A DNA stretch of 64,000 nt from positions 23,891 through 87,890 of the forward strand of contig JANQHX010000016.1 of the NCBI GenBank assembly GCA_028282465.1, given 5' to 3'. The stretch comes from Gynuella sp. GTDB taxonomy: Bacteria; Pseudomonadota; Gammaproteobacteria; Pseudomonadales; Natronospirillaceae. Positions 7,509 to 15,635 of the stretch are shown piece by piece. A program made the translations under genes and the position numbers. The notes below the pieces were generated by a model. It was given only the letters and a program-made list of their open reading frames with translations, was not told where the DNA came from and searched no databases. How positions within the stretch are numbered: position 1 is the stretch's first letter; every line of letters begins with the position of its first letter.

Positions 7509-9238
7509 GTTTGCCTGAAGACATTCAAGTAACAGACATAGATGTTTTAGTGATAGGGGGCGGAACGGCAGGCCCTATGGCCGCGGTAACAGCAAAAGAA
7601 GAGAACCCAGAGTTAAGCGTCATGCTTCTTGAAAAGGCTAATGTTAAACGCTCTGGTGCCATTAGTATGGGAATGGATGGGTTAAATAATGCAGTAATTC
7701 CAGGGCACGCAACCGTTGAAGATTATGTGAAAGAAATCACTATTGCTAACGACGGCATTGTTTTGCAAAAAGGAGTGAAGGCGTACGCCGAACGCTCTTT
7801 CCCAATGATTGAAAAACTGGATTCGTGGGGCGTGCACTTTCAAAAAGATGAAACTGGTGATTACGATGTTAAAAAAGTTCATCACCTGGGTACATATGTA
7901 TTGCCCATGCCAGAAGGCCACAATGTTAAAAAGATTCTTTACCGCCGCCTTCGTCGTAATCGCGTTATTGTTGAAAACAGGTATCAAGCAACACGCCTTA
8001 TGAAAGACAAAGACGGCGTTATTTCTGGCTGTGTGGCAATTAATACACGCACGGCGGAAGTCATAGTGATCAGAGCCAAGTCCGTCATTATGTGCACGGG
8101 TGCTGCAGGCAGAATTGGTTTACCTGCTTCCGGTTACTTATATGGCACTTATGAAATGCCGGCAAATTGCGGGGATGGTCATGCCATGGCTTACCATGCT
8201 GGGGCAGAATTAACTGGGCTTGAGTGTTATCAGATTAACCCACTGCTGAAGGATTATAACGGCCCAGCCTGTGCCTATGTAACAGGCCCTCTTGGCGGCT
8301 ACACAGCCAATGGCAAAGGCGACCGTTTTATTGAATGCGATTATTGGTCGGGTCAAATGATGATGGAGTTTTATAAAGAACTGGAAAGCGGTGATGGCCC
8401 AGTATTTTTGAAACTTGACCATTTGGCGGAAGAAACCATTCAAGAAATCGAGCACGTACTCCATACCAATGAACGTCCGAGCCGTGGCCGCTTCCATGAT
8501 AGTCGAGGAACTGACTACCGAACCAAAATGGTGGAAATGCATATTTCAGAAATTGGTTTCTGTAGTGGCCACTCTGCTTCCGGTGTGTGGGTTAATGAAA
8601 AAGGCGAAACCACAGTTCCTGGTTTATATGGTTGCGGCGACATGGCATCCATTCCTCATAATTATATGTTGGGTGCTTTTGTCTATGGACAAATCTGTGG
8701 CGAAAGCGCCGCAGCATTCTCAGCTGATCGTGCATTTGCTGACATAGACATCGAGTTTGTAATAGCAGAAAAGGAAAGGCTTTTAGCACCACTCAATCGC
8801 ACTGACGGCATACCACCTAATCAATTCGAATACAAAGTCAGACGTTTGGTGAACGATTATCTTCAACCACCCAAAGTCACCAAGAAAATGGATATCGGCC
8901 TGGAACGTTTAAGGGAAATGAAAAAAGATATTCCCTTTCTTTATGCCCGAGATCCTCACGAATTACTTAGAGCGAATGAAGCGCAAAGCATTTTAGATTG
9001 CGCCGAAATGGCGGCTGTAGCCTCTATGTATCGGACAGAAAGTCGCTGGGGTTTGTACCACTACTATGTAGATTACCCAGAAACTAATAACGAAGAATGG
9101 AACTGTCATGTTCAGTTATACAAAAACCATGTGGGTGAAATGGAGTGTAAAAAGATTCCTGTCGCACCTTATGAGATTGAGCTTGATGACACGGAAAAAG
9201 ATGCCTACAACCAGCTTCGGATAAAAGAAGCGGTTTAA
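7505..9238 (+). CDS. FAD-dependent oxidoreductase resembling adenylylsulfate reductase alpha subunit (AprA-like)
   Basis: A 577-residue flavoprotein of the succinate dehydrogenase/fumarate reductase/AprA superfamily. The dinucleotide-binding GGGTAG is at residues 18-23, followed by LLEKANVKRSG and MGMDGLN, which match the AprA branch better than fumarate reductases. Further AprA-like marks are the AGAELTGLECYQINPLLKDYNGP segment, GPVFLKLDHL, and FCSGHSASGVWV (about residues 350-362), which aligns with the AprA region holding the active-site His. The C-terminal GLYGCGDMASIPH segment binds FAD. It is shorter than true AprA (about 620-650 aa). No signal peptide, so cytoplasmic. It is followed at once by an AprB-like ferredoxin. 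I infer a two-subunit redox enzyme on a sulfur oxyanion or related substrate; the actual reaction is unknown. Confidence 0.78.
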   Translation: MSLPEDIQVTDIDVLVIGGGTAGPMAAVTAKEENPELSVMLLEKANVKRSGAISMGMDGLNNAVIPGHATVEDYVKEITIANDGIVLQKGVKAYAERSFPMIEKLDSWGVHFQKDETGDYDVKKVHHLGTYVLPMPEGHNVKKILYRRLRRNRVIVENRYQATRLMKDKDGVISGCVAINTRTAEVIVIRAKSVIMCTGAAGRIGLPASGYLYGTYEMPANCGDGHAMAYHAGAELTGLECYQINPLLKDYNGPACAYVTGPLGGYTANGKGDRFIECDYWSGQMMMEFYKELESGDGPVFLKLDHLAEETIQEIEHVLHTNERPSRGRFHDSRGTDYRTKMVEMHISEIGFCSGHSASGVWVNEKGETTVPGLYGCGDMASIPHNYMLGAFVYGQICGESAAAFSADRAFADIDIEFVIAEKERLLAPLNRTDGIPPNQFEYKVRRLVNDYLQPPKVTKKMDIGLERLREMKKDIPFLYARDPHELLRANEAQSILDCAEMAAVASMYRTESRWGLYHYYVDYPETNNEEWNCHVQLYKNHVGEMECKKIPVAPYEIELDDTEKDAYNQLRIKEAV

Positions 9239-9253
9239 TCAAGGAGAAGACAC

Positions 9254-9487
9254 ATGCCAGTTGCACAACAGATTTCAACCGTACCCGTCATTGTCGATGA
9301 CGATAAATGCATTGCCGAAAAAGGCTGTCGTACCTGTATTGATGTTTGCCCCTTAGATGTTTTGGACATTAACCCTGAAACCGGCAAAGCCCACATGAAG
9401 TATGATGAGTGTTGGTATTGTATGCCTTGTGAAGTGGACTGCCCAACCGACGCCGTGACCGTCGAAATTCCTTACCTGTTAAAGTGA
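9254..9487 (+). CDS. AprB-like 2x[4Fe-4S] ferredoxin subunit
   Basis: A 77-residue iron-sulfur protein with two complete [4Fe-4S] ligand sets: Cys19, 25, 28, 32 and Cys53, 56, 59, 63. The uneven first spacing (C-x5-C-x2-C-x3-C) and the DECWYCMPC...CP arrangement with a Trp inside the second cluster resemble the N-terminal part of AprB. The long C-terminal tail of true AprB (which wraps around AprA) is missing. It lies 15 bases after the flavoprotein with an AAGGAGA ribosome binding site, so it is its likely electron-transfer partner. It overlaps the HEAT-repeat gene by 4 bases. Cytoplasmic. A generic ferredoxin role is possible, but the gene order argues for a dedicated subunit. Confidence 0.85.
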   Translation: MPVAQQISTVPVIVDDDKCIAEKGCRTCIDVCPLDVLDINPETGKAHMKYDECWYCMPCEVDCPTDAVTVEIPYLLK

Positions 9488-10446
9488 GCCTTAGTATGAT
9501 GACTTTTGATGATCCGCTATTGGATTCAATTGCACAACGACTAGAAGATGACGACGCAGGCATTAGGCGCGTGGCGGTGATGGATTTAGTAGACAGCCCA
9601 GAGCCTGAGGCCGTTGATCTATTAATTAAAGCATTAAATGATGAGAACTCAGATGTGCGCATGGAAGCGGCTAAGGTTATTGATGAATTTGATGCCGCGG
9701 ATATGACAGATGCGTTACTCTCTGCCCTAACATCAGACGATGAAAACGTTCGTAATGCAGCGGCTCATGCGTTAATGGATTTAAAAGATCCCTCTGCTGC
9801 ACCCGCCTTAATTGCTGCCCTTACAACTGACTCAGCATTTGTACTCTCAGGTATTTTAAAATCTCTTAAACAATTAAAAATACCAGATGCCATTCCTCAT
9901 GCCATTCAACTGATTGACCACAATGATCCAACAGTTAGAAAAGAAGCCATTGGTGTTTTGGGCTATTTAAAAGACCAAGAATCATTGCACTACATCATTC
10001 AACTTGCCATCAATGATCCAGATGACGAAGTCAGAAGAACATCTGTTGGCGCTCTCGTATTTGCCGAGCCAGAAGTGGTTGAAGGCACCCTTGTTTCAGC
10101 ACTGGGAGATGGTCACTGGCAAGTGAGAGTAGAGGCAGCCAATATCTTAGGTCGCTTAGCGATCAAAGCATCCGTTCCAAACTTAATCACCGCTACTGAA
10201 GACGACTTTTGGCAAGTTAGAGAAAAAGCAGCTCAATCTCTGGGTAAAATCTCTGACCCAGCTGCTATTCCAGCACTGGGAGTTTGCTCTACTAATGCCA
10301 TCAGTAATTTAAGAAAAGCTGCAATTGCTGCTCTGGGAGAAATCGGGCATCCAGATGGTTTGGCTTATATTGCTCCTGCCATGGAAGATAACGACCCAGA
10401 TGTTCGTAAACTGGCAAGATGGGCAGCCACCCAAATTGCAGCATAA
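9484..10446 (+). CDS. HEAT-repeat protein (PBS-lyase type repeats)
   Basis: A 320-residue acidic protein built almost entirely of repeats of about 31 residues, each with the pattern D-x-VR-x-x-A-A-x-x-L-G. Examples are DENSDVRMEAAKV, SDDENVRNAAAHAL, HNDPTVRKEAIGVLG, GHWQVRVEAANILG, DFWQVREKAAQSLG and NDPDVRKLARWAA. Such alpha-solenoids act as protein-docking scaffolds or, in bilin lyases, bind tetrapyrroles. The GTG at 9484 overlaps the ferredoxin stop (GTGA); an in-frame ATG at 9496 is an alternative. Its place between two ferredoxin genes suggests a scaffold or maturation factor for the flavin/Fe-S complex. No catalytic motif is visible. Confidence 0.83.
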   Translation: MSLSMMTFDDPLLDSIAQRLEDDDAGIRRVAVMDLVDSPEPEAVDLLIKALNDENSDVRMEAAKVIDEFDAADMTDALLSALTSDDENVRNAAAHALMDLKDPSAAPALIAALTTDSAFVLSGILKSLKQLKIPDAIPHAIQLIDHNDPTVRKEAIGVLGYLKDQESLHYIIQLAINDPDDEVRRTSVGALVFAEPEVVEGTLVSALGDGHWQVRVEAANILGRLAIKASVPNLITATEDDFWQVREKAAQSLGKISDPAAIPALGVCSTNAISNLRKAAIAALGEIGHPDGLAYIAPAMEDNDPDVRKLARWAATQIAA

Positions 10447-10461
10447 GAAGGAGGTTGACCC

Positions 10462-10797
10462 ATGACCTTTGTCGTTACTGAACAATGCGTGCAATGCAAA
10501 TACACCGACTGTGTCGATGTTTGCCCAGTGGAATGCTTTCACGAAGGACCAAACTTTTTAGTCATTGATCCTGAAGAATGTATTGATTGCGCACTTTGTG
10601 TACCCGAGTGTCCAGCGGAAGCGATATTCGCTGAAGACGATCTTCCAGAGCAGTTCGCTGAATATACGGAGCTTAATGCAGAGCTTAGTTTGATTTGGCC
10701 AGTCATCACCGAGGCCAAAGATCCCTTGCCAGTGGCAGAGGAGTTTAATGGCGTGCCTGACAAACGTAATATGTTAGTGGTTGAAGCCGATGTCTGA
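10462..10797 (+). CDS. fdxA: 7Fe ferredoxin ([3Fe-4S][4Fe-4S], FdxA/FdI type)
   Basis: A 111-residue ferredoxin closely following the Azotobacter ferredoxin I pattern. Cys9, Cys17 and Cys21 are in the first motif ([18 protein letters not shown]) and the second motif is [12 protein letters not shown], with the family phrases [18 protein letters not shown] and [20 protein letters not shown]. These proteins carry low-potential electrons in the cytoplasm. A very strong ribosome binding site (AAGGAGGT) precedes it. Many gammaproteobacteria have fdxA next to mutS or alone; here it is embedded in a redox operon, which suggests dedication to this pathway. The symbol reflects the family, not a proven orthologue. 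Confidence 0.9.
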   Translation: MTFVVTEQCVQCKYTDCVDVCPVECFHEGPNFLVIDPEECIDCALCVPECPAEAIFAEDDLPEQFAEYTELNAELSLIWPVITEAKDPLPVAEEFNGVPDKRNMLVVEADV

Positions 10798-11104
10798 AAT
10801 TCCAAAACTTATTAATCAGAAGAAGAACAGCCAGCAGTTAGAAATAACTTGGACAAATGGAGACAAGACTTATTTAAGCTTTCAGGAGCTGAGAAAGTTT
10901 TGCCCATGCAGCCAATGTCGCGCCCTAGGTCATACCGGGGTAGATATCATTACTGACAATTACGACATAGAAAGGATTCACCCAATGGGAAGCTCAGGCC
11001 TTCAGATAGTATTTAAAGACGGCCATGACAAGGGTATATACCCGTGGGCCTATCTAAAAGCTATTGCAGAAGACAGGGCATTGCAGGTACTTTATGGCAC
11101 CTGA
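10790..11104 (+). CDS. DUF971 (gamma-butyrobetaine hydroxylase-like N-terminal domain) protein
   Basis: A 104-residue protein consisting only of the DUF971/GBBH-like N-terminal domain. It shows [28 protein letters not shown], where CPC-x2-C plus His can bind zinc or Fe-S, and the closing [13 protein letters not shown] start it at ATG 10790, overlapping the end of the ferredoxin gene by 8 bases; a TTG nine bases upstream is less likely. Small DUF971 proteins are often encoded next to Fe-S cluster biogenesis or ApbC/Mrp genes, so a role in Fe-S cluster loading of the neighbouring proteins is plausible but unproven. Confidence 0.85.
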   Translation: MSEIPKLINQKKNSQQLEITWTNGDKTYLSFQELRKFCPCSQCRALGHTGVDIITDNYDIERIHPMGSSGLQIVFKDGHDKGIYPWAYLKAIAEDRALQVLYGT

Positions 11105-12107
11105 TTCATTAAGACAGGCTGCCCAATTGTCATTTAGTTTTTCTAATAAAGTCAGGTCATATTTTCCTGGCTTTATTTTTTGTCTCCTTATCGTTATCGC
11201 ATCTGTCTACATTACTGAGCATTATGGAGGGCCAGCTCTGTTAATGGCCTTGCTGTTCGGTATGGCATTCCATTCTTTGTCACAGTATCCCGAATACAAA
11301 ACTGGTATTGAATTTTGTTCAACGACCTTACTTAGACTTGGGGTTGCTTTACTGGGAGTTCGAATCTCACTAGACCAAGTGTCTGAATTAGGAAGCCTCC
11401 CCCTTATTAATGTTGGGGTCACATTACCCGCTACCATTATTTTTAGTTTGCTGTTTGGAAAGTTACTAAACTTAAATTTGTTTCAGAGACTTGTTGCTGG
11501 TGTCGCTGTTGCCATTTGTGGAGTATCTGCAGCCTTGGCAGTGGCAGCGATCATTCCTGGTAAAGATAAAAACACCAAAAACCTTCTTGCGATCGCTGTT
11601 GGCGTGACAGGATTAAGTACATTATCCATGATATTTTATCCTGGCCTGGCTAAGACTCTGGGGCTAGGCATTGAACAAACTGGGGTATTTCTAGGGTCGT
11701 CTATCCACGACGTTGCACAGGTAGCAGGAGCAGGTTATTTGCTGTCTTATGAAGTTGGAGATTTAGCGACTTATACGAAAATGTTGCGAGTCGCGCTCCT
11801 AGTGCCAATTGTATTTTTATTATCCTTAATATTTAAAACTCAAGAATCTAACCAATCGAAATTACCATGGTTTTTAATTGTGTTCGCCTTGCTGGCTGGA
11901 ATTAATAGTTTGCACCTGATTCCTCAAGTTGTTGTGGAATATGCCACCAATGGCTCTAAACTATTTTTAATGCTTGCGCTTGCTGCGATGGGGGTTAGAA
12001 CCAACCTTCTCGAAATGGCATCCGTAGGTTGGAACCCATTTATTTTATTACTGCTAAACTCACTATTTATAGGTATCTGTAGTTTGGGTTTTGTAATGTT
12101 GCTTTGA
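11094..12107 (+). CDS. YeiH/TauZ family putative sulfate or sulfite exporter
   Basis: A 337-residue inner-membrane protein with about ten hydrophobic segments belonging to the YeiH family (putative sulfate exporters, DUF698 type). Family marks are LLRLGVALLGVRISLDQV, VAVAICGVSAALAVA and SSIHDVAQVAGAGYL. Members next to taurine and other sulfonate genes are thought to export sulfite or sulfate. The ATG at 11094 overlaps the end of the DUF971 gene by 11 bases; a TTG at 11064 would give a poor N-terminus. It is the last gene of the operon and is followed by a strong inverted repeat. Its presence is the best clue that the pathway releases a small oxyanion inside the cell. Confidence 0.85.
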   Translation: MAPDSLRQAAQLSFSFSNKVRSYFPGFIFCLLIVIASVYITEHYGGPALLMALLFGMAFHSLSQYPEYKTGIEFCSTTLLRLGVALLGVRISLDQVSELGSLPLINVGVTLPATIIFSLLFGKLLNLNLFQRLVAGVAVAICGVSAALAVAAIIPGKDKNTKNLLAIAVGVTGLSTLSMIFYPGLAKTLGLGIEQTGVFLGSSIHDVAQVAGAGYLLSYEVGDLATYTKMLRVALLVPIVFLLSLIFKTQESNQSKLPWFLIVFALLAGINSLHLIPQVVVEYATNGSKLFLMLALAAMGVRTNLLEMASVGWNPFILLLLNSLFIGICSLGFVMLL

Positions 12108-12139
12108 TTTAACTTTCAATAGATTCAAAATATTCACAA

Positions 12140-12172
12140 CTCGCCTCTGTTAGCTTTTTCTTAAGAGGCGAG
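12140..12172. terminator. Inverted repeat between convergent operons
   Basis: Perfect 9-base-pair stem (CTCGCCTCT / AGAGGCGAG) with a 15-base T-rich loop, in the 90-base gap between the convergent exporter gene and puuD. No clean T-run follows on either strand, so it may be a weak bidirectional terminator or an mRNA 3'-end stabiliser. Confidence 0.45.
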
Positions 12173-12197
12173 AATAATCACAAGGGTTATACAACTA

Positions 12198-13376
12198 CTA
12201 TTTTGCTTTTAACCACTGAACCAGTTCTAGTCTTTCCTCATCTGTCATTTGAGTCATATTCGCCATTGGCATGTCTTTAGACACATAAACTCGATTATAA
12301 ATTTTGTCTTCACTAGCTCGCACCTGCTCTATTGTATCCATCACAAATCCTAATGGCGGTGCAGTAAACATTGTGGAGGTTGGACTGGCGCTATGGCATT
12401 CCACACAGTGTTTTTCAACGATAGCCATTGCTTGAGCATCAGAAATAATTGCTTCACTCGACGTTGGCACAGCTTTCGGAGCAATCAAAGCCATTACCAC
12501 TACAAACGCAATGATACCTGAAACGAAAACCCAAGGTTTATGTTGCCCTATGTGCTCTAAGTTAAAGTAATGGCGAATCCACATACCAATTGCAAACAAT
12601 GCGGCTAATACCAGCCAGCCATAATCATGACCATAGGTAAAAGCAAAATGATTACTGATCATGATAAAAATAATTGGCAGTGTGGCGTAGTTGTTGTGTA
12701 CTGAGTGTCTCTTTCCTCGTAAGCCATATGATGGGTCAGGCGTTCGACCCGCAGCCATTTCTTTAACCATATGCCTTTGGCCGGGTATGATGACAAAAAA
12801 CACATTGGCAGCCATGACAGTACCGACAATGACACCCACATGGATGTATGCTGCTCGGTCAGACAAAAAAGTATCAAACCACCAACTGAATGCTGCTACC
12901 AATAAAATCATTGTGGCAGCAAATAATTTTCCATTTTCCACTAATGGTGTGCGACACAATACATTATAAATGGAATACCCAATGATAATACTGGCGATGG
13001 ACAATCCGATGACTGTTGCCGTATTGAAGTCGGACTTCATTGGATCAACAAGGTAAGCTTCTGCACCAATATAATAGAGAAGAATTAATAGCAGAGTACC
13101 GGTAATCCAAGTGGTGTATGCTTCCCACATAAACCAATGCAACGTCTTTGGCATTTCTTCGGGGGCATTCTGATATTTTGCAACCTCATAAAAGCCACCG
13201 CCATGAATAGCCCATAGGTCACCTTTTATACCTTTATCTTTCTTCCATTGGGGTGGCTCGCGCAAACTATTATCTAACCATACGAAATAAAATGACGCTC
13301 CAATCCAGGCGATGCCTGCAATAATATGAAAATAACGAAGCATTAAGTGCAACACTTCTAGCCAATAGGCGAGCAT
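12198..13376 (-). CDS. puuD: PuuD membrane-bound urate oxidase with cytochrome c domain
   Basis: A 392-residue protein oxidising urate to 5-hydroxyisourate. The N-terminal part (about residues 1-290) is the multi-helix membrane domain typical of PuuD, starting MLAYWLEVLHLMLRYFHIIAGIAWIGASFYF with conserved His residues. The C-terminal part is a small cytochrome c domain with haem site CVECH (about residues 323-327) and a later MPMANMTQM Met-ligand loop. Electrons go to the respiratory chain through the haem rather than directly making hydrogen peroxide, as established for this family. It is the last gene of the purine operon, 106 bases after guaD, with ribosome binding site AAGGAGA. Confidence 0.92.
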   Translation of the reverse strand: MLAYWLEVLHLMLRYFHIIAGIAWIGASFYFVWLDNSLREPPQWKKDKGIKGDLWAIHGGGFYEVAKYQNAPEEMPKTLHWFMWEAYTTWITGTLLLILLYYIGAEAYLVDPMKSDFNTATVIGLSIASIIIGYSIYNVLCRTPLVENGKLFAATMILLVAAFSWWFDTFLSDRAAYIHVGVIVGTVMAANVFFVIIPGQRHMVKEMAAGRTPDPSYGLRGKRHSVHNNYATLPIIFIMISNHFAFTYGHDYGWLVLAALFAIGMWIRHYFNLEHIGQHKPWVFVSGIIAFVVVMALIAPKAVPTSSEAIISDAQAMAIVEKHCVECHSASPTSTMFTAPPLGFVMDTIEQVRASEDKIYNRVYVSKDMPMANMTQMTDEERLELVQWLKAK

Positions 13377-13482
13377 GGTTTATCTCCTTGGTCTTTTTTC
13401 TTAACTCTATTGCCTTAACTCTAAACAAAGCGTTTACAGCTAGATTAAAAATTTTGCCAATCGTTTTGCTTGCAAAAGGTAT

Positions 13483-14778
13483 TTAGTGGTCTCTACTATG
13501 AACTTTTTCGCCTAAGGCCCAGGTCTCAAAAATAGCTCTATCGTCACCTAACATCATCAGGGCAAACAGTTTTTCATGAATAGTTTTAGCTTTATTTAAC
13601 CTTAACTCAATCAATGGCGTGGCAGCGTAATCAAGCACCACAAAATCGGCTTCACATCCAATCTGGAAATTACCAATAGTTCCCTCTAAGTCCAATGCTT
13701 TAGCACCGCCTAAGGTGTTTAAATATAATCCTTTGTATGGTGACAGCTTATTATTTTGAAGCTGCTGAATTTTATAAGCTTCATTGTAAGACTGAAGCAT
13801 TGAAAAACTCGAACCGCCACCAACGTCTGTTCCAACACCTACCTTGATTTCTTTCGCTTCTGAAGACTTCAAATTAAATAGGCCAGACCCAATAAATAAA
13901 TTAGATGTTGGACAGTGTGAAATAGCAGCACCATTCTCACTCAGACAATTAAGTTCTCTATCACTCAAATAAATACCATGAGCAAATACGGATCTCTTTC
14001 CAACAAGTCCGGCGTCTTCGTATACCCCTAAATAGTCTTTTGAATCTGGATACAGTTTCTTTATCCAATCACATTCATCAACATTTTCTGATAAATGAGT
14101 ATGTAGATATAACCCAGGATATTCCTCTAACAAAAGCGCACAAGACTCCAATTGCTCAGGAGTAGATGTTACTGCAAACCTAGGTGTTACCGCATAACTT
14201 AACCGGTCAACTCCATGCCACTTCTCTATTAGTGCTTTGCTGTCGTTATAACCTGAATCCACGGTATCCTGAAGATAATCAGGGCAATTTCGGTTCATCA
14301 TGGCTTTACCTGCGATCATTCGCAGCTTTTTATCCTGAGCTTTGGCAAAGAATGCATCTACCGATTGAGGATGCACAGTACCAAATACTAATGCGGTAGT
14401 AGTGCCATTTTTAAGCAGCTCTTTAATAAAAAAATCTGCAATTTCTGAAGCATGCTCATAACTTTCAAATTGCTTCTCAGTGGGGAATGCATATTCTGTG
14501 AGCCAGGTTAGAAGCTGTTCGCCATAACTCGCTATCATTTCTGTTTGAGGAAAATGAATATGAGTGTCGATCATCCCGGGAATAATCAACTTGTTTTTAT
14601 ACTCAACAACGTCTAAACCCGAATACTCGGACATTATATCCTCTGCACTGCCAAAGTTTTCAACTTTGCCATCATCAACCACCAATGCGCCATCTTTAAA
14701 ATATCGAATTGCATCTTCGCCACTTGTTGCAGGATCATCAATGCAATCCATTATTTCTGATCTAACTATGAAAGGCAT
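13483..14778 (-). CDS. guaD: Guanine deaminase
   Basis: An amidohydrolase of 431 residues converting guanine to xanthine and ammonia in the cytoplasm. Zinc and active-site motifs are visible: DTHIHFPQ (HxH), HTHLSENVDE, FAHGIYLSD and GVGTDVGGG. Family phrases such as GEQLLTWLTEYAFPTE, GTTTALVFGTVHPQSVDA and CPTSNLFIGSGLFNL match E. coli GuaD closely. I start at 14778, preceded by GGGGAAG. A further in-frame ATG at 14808 would overlap uraH by 29 bases and lacks a ribosome binding site. Its place between uraH and puuD feeds guanine into the xanthine dehydrogenase step. Confidence 0.93.
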   Translation of the reverse strand: MPFIVRSEIMDCIDDPATSGEDAIRYFKDGALVVDDGKVENFGSAEDIMSEYSGLDVVEYKNKLIIPGMIDTHIHFPQTEMIASYGEQLLTWLTEYAFPTEKQFESYEHASEIADFFIKELLKNGTTTALVFGTVHPQSVDAFFAKAQDKKLRMIAGKAMMNRNCPDYLQDTVDSGYNDSKALIEKWHGVDRLSYAVTPRFAVTSTPEQLESCALLLEEYPGLYLHTHLSENVDECDWIKKLYPDSKDYLGVYEDAGLVGKRSVFAHGIYLSDRELNCLSENGAAISHCPTSNLFIGSGLFNLKSSEAKEIKVGVGTDVGGGSSFSMLQSYNEAYKIQQLQNNKLSPYKGLYLNTLGGAKALDLEGTIGNFQIGCEADFVVLDYAATPLIELRLNKAKTIHEKLFALMMLGDDRAIFETWALGEKVHSRDH

Positions 14779-14779
14779 C

Positions 14780-15124
14780 TCAACTTCCCCGGTAAGTGGA
14801 ATAACCATATGGCGATAATAGTAGTGGTATATGATAGTGACTGTTGTCGGTTACCTTAAACACTATCTCTGCGTAAGGGTAAAAATACGATATAGAACCT
14901 TTATCAAAATACTCATTCAAGATAAATTTCATTTTATAGGTGCCCACATCAAGAGTATGGTCAGCCTCAAGCAAGTCTGTAACTCGACCATCTGAATTAG
15001 TAGTACCACTGGCTAATTCTATAAAGTCATCACCTCTAAGCTGATAGAGATATAGACTCACACCTTGCGCAGGCTTTCCTGTTGCTGTGTCTAACACATG
15101 AGTAGTAATTGGGCTGACGCTCAC
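14780..15124 (-). CDS. uraH: 5-hydroxyisourate hydrolase (transthyretin-like)
   Basis: A 114-residue transthyretin-like enzyme that hydrolyses 5-hydroxyisourate to OHCU. Recognisable features are the N-terminal THVLDTATGKPA, DGRV in the middle, HIPLLLSPYGYSTYRGS at the end with the diagnostic YRGS C-terminus, and the His and Arg residues of the active site (His9 in THVLD; the final RG). The start is GTG, with an AAGGAAT ribosome binding site. No signal peptide, so cytoplasmic. It is two bases upstream of guaD and 4 bases downstream of uraD in the operon. Confidence 0.94.
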   Translation of the reverse strand: MSVSPITTHVLDTATGKPAQGVSLYLYQLRGDDFIELASGTTNSDGRVTDLLEADHTLDVGTYKMKFILNEYFDKGSISYFYPYAEIVFKVTDNSHYHIPLLLSPYGYSTYRGS

Positions 15125-15128
15125 AAAT

Positions 15129-15635
15129 TTATTCCTTAAAAAGTTTTTCCAGCCGTAGCTGAGTAATCTTTAACTGCTCTGCAGCGGCTATATTTATTTC
15201 CACACCTCTTTCATTGGGGAGCCTAGCAACTAGTAAGGTCAACATTTCTTCAGCCGATTTACCTGTGGCGCATACAATAAATATGAAGCCAAACTTTTCT
15301 TCATAAGCCGTGTTTTTCTCTGCCAAAGACTGAATCGTTTGTTCGGTGGCTTGTGCTACCAAGCCTTGCTCTGCAGCTGCGATGGACGAAGTCGATTGAT
15401 ACTTTTCTTGTAAACTCGCGACATCACCAATTTTAGGATGCCCTGAAAAAGCTTGCAGAAAATCAGTTTCTTCACAACTTCTCCATATATCTTTACTTTT
15501 AAACTGCATCTCTTTTTCTGACGCAAATGGCCTAGCATTTACCATACCCTGTATCCATTTTTCAGATACACAGCATTGCTCAAAACATTTCGTAGCATCT
15601 AAGTCAGGCAATAGATTTAATTGCTCCAGATTCAA
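15129..15635 (-). CDS. uraD: OHCU decarboxylase
   Basis: A 168-residue helical enzyme that decarboxylates 2-oxo-4-hydroxy-4-carboxy-5-ureidoimidazoline to S-allantoin. The conserved GHPKIGD loop (about residues 65-71) carries the catalytic His, and the EKFGFIFIVCATGKSAEEML segment with the final RL..LF are typical. The start codon is TTG at 15633-15635 preceded by GGAGAG; it overlaps the xdhC stop (TTGA), showing translational coupling. The next in-frame ATG would remove the conserved N-terminus. Together with puuD and uraH it completes the urate-to-allantoin route. Confidence 0.92.
   Translation of the reverse strand: MNLEQLNLLPDLDATKCFEQCCVSEKWIQGMVNARPFASEKEMQFKSKDIWRSCEETDFLQAFSGHPKIGDVASLQEKYQSTSSIAAAEQGLVAQATEQTIQSLAEKNTAYEEKFGFIFIVCATGKSAEEMLTLLVARLPNERGVEINIAAAEQLKITQLRLEKLFKE

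Noticed and set aside
7505..9487. Classical dissimilatory sulfate reduction or Apr-based sulfur oxidation locus
   Set aside because: The flavoprotein is shorter than AprA, the ferredoxin lacks the AprB tail, and sat, aprM and qmo genes are not present, so the AprBA label is kept only as a resemblance.
14779..14808. Upstream ATG (14808) as start of guanine deaminase
   Set aside because: It would overlap uraH by 29 bases and has no ribosome binding site, while ATG 14778 follows GGGGAAG.
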